A DNA stretch of 25,702 bases from Flavobacteriales bacterium. GTDB lineage: Bacteria; Bacteroidota; Bacteroidia; Flavobacteriales; Flavobacteriaceae. The stretch spans positions 1-25,702 of the forward strand of contig NSHO01000006.1 of assembly GCA_002737105.1 (NCBI GenBank), in the 5' to 3' direction. Of this stretch, positions 21,638-25,702 are shown in pieces (position 1 is the stretch's first letter; each line of letters starts with the position of its first letter). A model generated the notes under the pieces. It did no database searches, was not told where the DNA came from, and worked only from the letters and a program-made list of their open reading frames with translations. The position numbers and the translations under genes were made by a program.

Positions 21638-24448
21638 ATGCAATTTCTAAAAATTCGAATTCAACTTTTATTAGCTCTGTTTACTTTAGTCAGTACGGCA
21701 CAGCAATTACCACCAATTGTAAAGTATTCTAAAGATATTTACAATGCTGGTATACAAAATTGGATGATTTCTCAAGACAATCAGCGATTTATGTATTTTG
21801 CAAATAATGAAGGATTGTTAGAATTTAATGGATCAAAGTGGGTATTAAACCCCTCACCAGATGAAACTATTATTCGTTCTGTTAAATGCATTCAGGATAA
21901 AATATACACTGGGGCTTACATGGAATTCGGCTATTGGCAACGTGCTGCTAATGGCGAATTATTTTATACATCTTTAAGTAAATCTATCAAGTCCAAAATT
22001 AATGATGACGAACAATTTTGGGGTATTTTTCCATTTGATAATTGGATACTTTTTCAATCTTTAGAAAAAATTTACGCTTATAACACCAAAACTAAGTTAT
22101 TTACAATTATAGAGCCAAAAAGTACGATTATTAAAGCTTTTAAAACATCTAATGGCATTTATTTTCAGACACCAAAGGGTTTATTTGAAATAGATCAAGG
22201 TAAAAGTAAGTTGTTTTTAAGTAATGCTATTATTAATCAAAACAAACTAATAAATATTTTTGAAACCTCTGAGGGTTTGCTTTTAGTTACTCAAAAACAA
22301 GGTATTTTTAAATATAAAAATGGTGTTTTAACTAAATTTCAAACTAATATTGATGCCGAAATACAGCAAAGTAATATTTATAGTAGTCAGTTGTTATCTG
22401 ATGAAAGTGTGGCACTTGGTTCAATTTCTAATGGAATTTTTATTTTATCCAAAGAAGGAAATTTAATTTATCATATTACACAAAATTCAGGATTGAGTAA
22501 TAATACCGCGCTTTCGTTATTTGAAGATGTAGATAAAAATTTATGGATTGGTTTAGATAATGGAATTAATTGTGTCAACTTAAAATCTCCTATAAATAGT
22601 TATATTGACAATACTGGAATTCTCGGCGCAATTTATGCATCAGCTACTCACAACAATAAGTTATATATTGGAACAAATCAAGGACTTTTTTACAAAGATT
22701 TGAATTCTTCTTCTAAATTCGAATTTATACAAAATACCAAAGGTCAGGTTTGGTCTTTATTTTCATTTAAGAACACCCTTTTTTGCGGCCATGATTCGGG
22801 CACTTTTGTTGTAAATGGGACAAATGCAAATCTAATTTTTTCAGGTTCTGGCACTTGGAAGTTTGAACCCTATTTGGATGGAAATAATTTTATCTTACAA
22901 GGAAATTATAATGGCATTTCAGTTTTAGAGAAAAGCACAAATGGTTGGACTTTTAAAAACAAAATTCAAGGATTTAATTATTCTTCTAAGCATTTTGAAA
23001 TACTTAATAAAAAGGACGTTTATGTAAGTCACGAATATAAAGGCGTTTATACATTTTCAGTTGATAATTTATTGACTAAAGCTACTAAAGTTATCAAATT
23101 TAAAAATCCTATTAAAGGTAAAAATGCTACATTGGTAAAATATAATAATCAAATTTACTACGCCTATAAAAACGGAATTTTCAAATTAAATAATCAAACC
23201 AAACAATTTCTTAAAGACAAATTGTTGAGTTCTATATTTGAAAATGACGAATATGTAACTGGAAAAATGATTGTAGATAAGTCAAATAAACTTTGGTTTT
23301 TCACTAAAAACTATATTCATTATTTTTCTTCAGGAAAGCTATCTACAGATTTAAAAAAGAATAGTTTACCTATTCCTTCTTCAATGACCAATTCTATGCC
23401 AGGATATGAAAATATTTTACAATTAAATGATGTTAATTATTTGATTGGTTCTACGGATGGGTATTATATTTTAAAAAACATTGATTTTAAATTTAGTAAT
23501 TATAAAGTATCTTTAATTAGGATTTCAAATTCAGGAGTTAATTCTAAACCATTAAATATTTCAATCAAAGATGAAGTACATTTAGAGCATGATCAAAATA
23601 ATTTAGAATTTAGTTATACTGTTCCTGAATATGATAATTATATTAACGCAGAATTCCAATATAAGTTAGTGGGTTTTAATGATAAATGGAGTGACTGGAC
23701 TTTTAACTCAAAAGTTGTATTTGAAAATTTACCAGCGGGTGATTATACATTTTATGTAAGGGCCAAAGTGGCAAATTCTGTTACAGATAATATTGAATCG
23801 TATTCTTTTGTTATTTCCAAACCATTCTATGCGAACGCCTGGGCAAAATTATTTTATTTTATTTTATTGCTAATAATAGGATTTTATATTCATAAATTTT
23901 ATACTGTTTTTCACGAAAAAAGACACCAAAGAATTATAGCCGAAAATGATATTTTATTAGAGCTTAAAGAATTAGAGAATGATCAAAAAATAATGAAAAT
24001 TAAAAACGAACAGCTAACTCAAGATGTGGATAAGAAAAGCAAAGAATTAGCCGTATCAACAATGAATCTTATTAAGAAAACAGAACTTTTAAATATTATT
24101 AAAGCCGATCTTAAAAACTCAACTGATAGTTCAACTAATAGAAGTATTAAAGCCGTAATTTCAACAATTAATAGTAATGTAAAAGAAGAGAGTACTTGGA
24201 ATATTTTTAAAGAAGCTTTTGACAGTGCAGACAATAATTTTCTTAAGAAAGTTAAAGAAAGTCATCCTTCTTTAACGCCAAATGATTTAAGACTCTGTGC
24301 TTATTTAAGATTAAATTTATCTTCTAAAGAAATTGCGCCCCTTTTAAATATATCTGTACGAAGTGTGGAAATTAAAAGATATCGTTTGCGTAAAAAAATT
24401 AATTTACCACATGAAAAAGGTTTAGTTGAGTATATTTTGTCTATTTAG
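21638..24448 (+). CDS. Membrane-spanning propeller/Y_Y_Y sensor with C-terminal LuxR-type HTH
   Basis: A 936-residue one-protein sensor-regulator. A signal sequence (MQFLKIRIQLLLALFTLVSTA) is followed by a long periplasmic beta-propeller of Reg_prop-like repeats (for example LFEDVDKNLWIGLDNGINCV). A Y_Y_Y (triple tyrosine) domain lies at about 658-733 (AEFQYKLVGFNDKWSDW, LPAGDYTFYVRA), then one membrane helix at about 736-757. A cytoplasmic coiled coil spans about 765-835, and a LuxR-like helix-turn-helix ends the protein (LTPNDLRLCAYLRLNLSSKEIA, SVRSVEIKRYRLRKKI). No histidine kinase or receiver domain is present, so the signal must pass directly from periplasm to DNA-binding part. Such proteins in Flavobacteria usually stand next to the polysaccharide genes they control. 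ATG 21638 is used; the ATG at 21633 closes after five codons. Confidence 0.9.
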   Translation: MQFLKIRIQLLLALFTLVSTAQQLPPIVKYSKDIYNAGIQNWMISQDNQRFMYFANNEGLLEFNGSKWVLNPSPDETIIRSVKCIQDKIYTGAYMEFGYWQRAANGELFYTSLSKSIKSKINDDEQFWGIFPFDNWILFQSLEKIYAYNTKTKLFTIIEPKSTIIKAFKTSNGIYFQTPKGLFEIDQGKSKLFLSNAIINQNKLINIFETSEGLLLVTQKQGIFKYKNGVLTKFQTNIDAEIQQSNIYSSQLLSDESVALGSISNGIFILSKEGNLIYHITQNSGLSNNTALSLFEDVDKNLWIGLDNGINCVNLKSPINSYIDNTGILGAIYASATHNNKLYIGTNQGLFYKDLNSSSKFEFIQNTKGQVWSLFSFKNTLFCGHDSGTFVVNGTNANLIFSGSGTWKFEPYLDGNNFILQGNYNGISVLEKSTNGWTFKNKIQGFNYSSKHFEILNKKDVYVSHEYKGVYTFSVDNLLTKATKVIKFKNPIKGKNATLVKYNNQIYYAYKNGIFKLNNQTKQFLKDKLLSSIFENDEYVTGKMIVDKSNKLWFFTKNYIHYFSSGKLSTDLKKNSLPIPSSMTNSMPGYENILQLNDVNYLIGSTDGYYILKNIDFKFSNYKVSLIRISNSGVNSKPLNISIKDEVHLEHDQNNLEFSYTVPEYDNYINAEFQYKLVGFNDKWSDWTFNSKVVFENLPAGDYTFYVRAKVANSVTDNIESYSFVISKPFYANAWAKLFYFILLLIIGFYIHKFYTVFHEKRHQRIIAENDILLELKELENDQKIMKIKNEQLTQDVDKKSKELAVSTMNLIKKTELLNIIKADLKNSTDSSTNRSIKAVISTINSNVKEESTWNIFKEAFDSADNNFLKKVKESHPSLTPNDLRLCAYLRLNLSSKEIAPLLNISVRSVEIKRYRLRKKINLPHEKGLVEYILSI

Positions 24449-24470
24449 AGATTCAATTTTACGCCAAAAC

Positions 24471-24481
24471 ACCTATACATT
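24471..24481 (+). promoter_or_regulatory. AACTATACATT-like site upstream of the glycoside hydrolase
   Basis: ACCTATACATT differs from the motif at 19969 by one base. It lies 23 nt after the regulator stop and 241 nt before the hydrolase start. Confidence 0.5.
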
Positions 24482-24570
24482 TCCTCAACAAAAGTAAGAA
24501 TTTGAGTTTTTAAATAATATAAAACATCTTGTTTTTATAATTTCAAACCTTGTTTTAACAATAAATTCAC

Positions 24571-24581
24571 AACTATACACC
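24571..24581 (+). promoter_or_regulatory. Second AACTATACATT-like site upstream of the glycoside hydrolase
   Basis: AACTATACACC keeps the first nine bases of the motif and lies exactly 100 bp after the site at 24471, about 65 nt before the candidate -7 element at 24646. Confidence 0.5.
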
Positions 24582-24645
24582 TGTTTTTTTATCTTGTATG
24601 TTTTTTGTTGTGGTTTTTTTTCTTTTATATATGATAATTCATCAG

Positions 24646-24653
24646 TATTTTTG
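24646..24653 (+). promoter_or_regulatory. Candidate -7 element of the glycoside hydrolase gene
   Basis: TATTTTTG fits TAnnTTTG and lies 59 nt before the ATG. No TTG sits at the usual spacing, which would suit an activator-dependent promoter. Nothing else coding is seen in 24449-24711. Confidence 0.4.
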
Positions 24654-24711
24654 AAATACTTACAACTATTAACAAACTTTATTTAACAATTAATTTAATC
24701 TAGTACCTTAA

Positions 24712-25702
24712 ATGAAAAATTTTTTTTATTTACTAATTTTTTGCAGAACTTTTTCTAGTTTTTCTCAAACAGAAAAAATTGCGATTCAGAAAAATGATAC
24801 CGATCATAGTATAACTGTAGACGGTAAAAATTTCATAATAAATGGAATGAACTGGGATTATTTTCCAATTGGCACAAATTATTCTTACAGCCTATGGAAT
24901 CAAACAGATGCTTTCATCCAGCAAGCACTTGACAATGAAATGGGTTTGCTAAAAAATATGGGCGTAAATACTATACGTGTTTATACGGGTATTCCAAAAA
25001 AATGGATTGAGTATATTCATACTAATTTTGGTATTTACACCATGTTAAATCATTCTTTTGGTAGATATGGACTAACTATAGATGGTGTGTGGAAACCTAA
25101 CACGGAATATTCTGACACAAAAACAAGAAAACTTCTTTTAAATGAGGTTACTCAAATGACCAAAGAGTATAAAGACACCAAAGGATTATTATTGTTCCTT
25201 TTAGGAAATGAAAATAATTACGGTTTGTTTTGGGACGGAGCTGAAACAGAAAACATACCTGTAAAAGATAGAAAATCTACAGTTAGAGCGCGTGCTATGT
25301 ATAAATTATTCAATGAAGCGGTAGTGTCTATGAAAGCTGTTGATACCAATCATCCAATGGCTATTTGTAATGGTGATTTACTTTTTCTAGACATAATTGC
25401 GGAAGAATGTAAAGACATTGATGTTTTAGGAACAAACGTATACAGAGGTGTTTCATTTGGAGATTTATTTGAAAGAGTAAAAAAAGAATATGGTAAGCCA
25501 GTTTTATTTACAGAATTTGGTTCAGATACCTTTAATGCTATAACCAATCAAGAAGATCAAAACGCACAAGCTTTTTATCTAAAAGGCAATTGGAATGAAA
25601 TATACAATAATGCTTCAGGAATGGGTAAAGCAGGAAATGCTATTGGTGGTTTTACGTTTCAATTTAGTGATGGTTGGTGGAAATATGGCCAAACTTCTAA
25701 TT
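24712..25702 (+). CDS. Secreted clan GH-A glycoside hydrolase (3' end outside window)
   Basis: The open frame starts at ATG 24712 and is still open at the right edge: 330 residues. A signal peptide (MKNFFYLLIFCRTFSSFS, then Q) directs export. A short beta segment (ITVDGKNFIINGMNWDY) leads into a TIM barrel: LLKNMGVNTIRVYTG, then GNENNYG with E167 as likely acid/base, then VLFTEFGSD with E268 as likely nucleophile. This pair, with N before the first Glu, is the clan GH-A retaining arrangement. The text resembles GH2-type barrels most, but GH5 or another clan member is possible, and the substrate is not readable. It follows the regulator by 263 nt and has motif copies upstream in common with the gene at 20180. 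Confidence 0.85.
   Translation, partial: MKNFFYLLIFCRTFSSFSQTEKIAIQKNDTDHSITVDGKNFIINGMNWDYFPIGTNYSYSLWNQTDAFIQQALDNEMGLLKNMGVNTIRVYTGIPKKWIEYIHTNFGIYTMLNHSFGRYGLTIDGVWKPNTEYSDTKTRKLLLNEVTQMTKEYKDTKGLLLFLLGNENNYGLFWDGAETENIPVKDRKSTVRARAMYKLFNEAVVSMKAVDTNHPMAICNGDLLFLDIIAEECKDIDVLGTNVYRGVSFGDLFERVKKEYGKPVLFTEFGSDTFNAITNQEDQNAQAFYLKGNWNEIYNNASGMGKAGNAIGGFTFQFSDGWWKYGQTSN

Noticed and set aside
25350..25547. Open frame antisense to the glycoside hydrolase
   Set aside because: It covers the catalytic barrel of a clearly coding sense frame.

Overview
The window looks like a stretch of chromosome from a low-GC member of the Bacteroidetes, most probably a Flavobacterium-like Flavobacteriaceae. This rests on gene content (archaeal-type ProRS tail, stand-alone MnmD, BatA/VWA protein, DUF4870-type protein, type IX secretion sorting domain, propeller/Y_Y_Y/LuxR regulator), on A-rich start contexts without Shine-Dalgarno sequences, and on promoters of the TTG-N19/20-TAnnTTTG type, several of which are visible. 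The genus is inference.

Positions 1-3842 (plus strand) hold the 3' end of proS, two identical tRNA-Glu(TTC) genes, rpsT, typA/bipA and a small unrecognised gene. rpsT, typA and the small gene each end in a clear hairpin terminator. Positions 3904-8076 and 8080-11566 (minus strand) carry two gene strings: folE-cysS-yidD-lgt, and batA-like/dihydroorotase-like/DUF4870-like/esterase. The members of the second overlap by 4 nt, overlap by 1 nt and lie 3 nt apart, so it reads as one operon. The dihydroorotase-like protein has lost nearly all metal-binding histidines and is probably a non-catalytic paralogue. A DEAD-box helicase with a DEFD Walker B motif follows (11726-13069, minus), then mnmD (plus), then a minus-strand string uvrA - antitoxin - RelE/ParE toxin - uvrB in which a toxin-antitoxin pair separates the two excision-repair genes.

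The convergent gap between mnmD and uvrB (14032-14500) is the richest non-coding part. It holds a ten-unit, degenerate 21-bp tandem repeat built from alternating AACCCC and GGGGTT arms (14121-14331), then a REP-like hairpin pair (14409-14490) related to one at 11661-11720.

From 19838 to the right edge is a small locus that looks like polysaccharide sensing and use: a secreted two-domain protein with a type IX sorting tail, a membrane-spanning propeller/Y_Y_Y/LuxR-type regulator, and the first 330 residues of a secreted clan GH-A glycoside hydrolase. An 11-bp motif (AACTATACATT) occurs as a direct pair plus an exact inverted copy upstream of the first gene, and as two near-copies upstream of the hydrolase. 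I propose it as the binding site of the regulator encoded between them. The rest of the window is ordinary housekeeping sequence.
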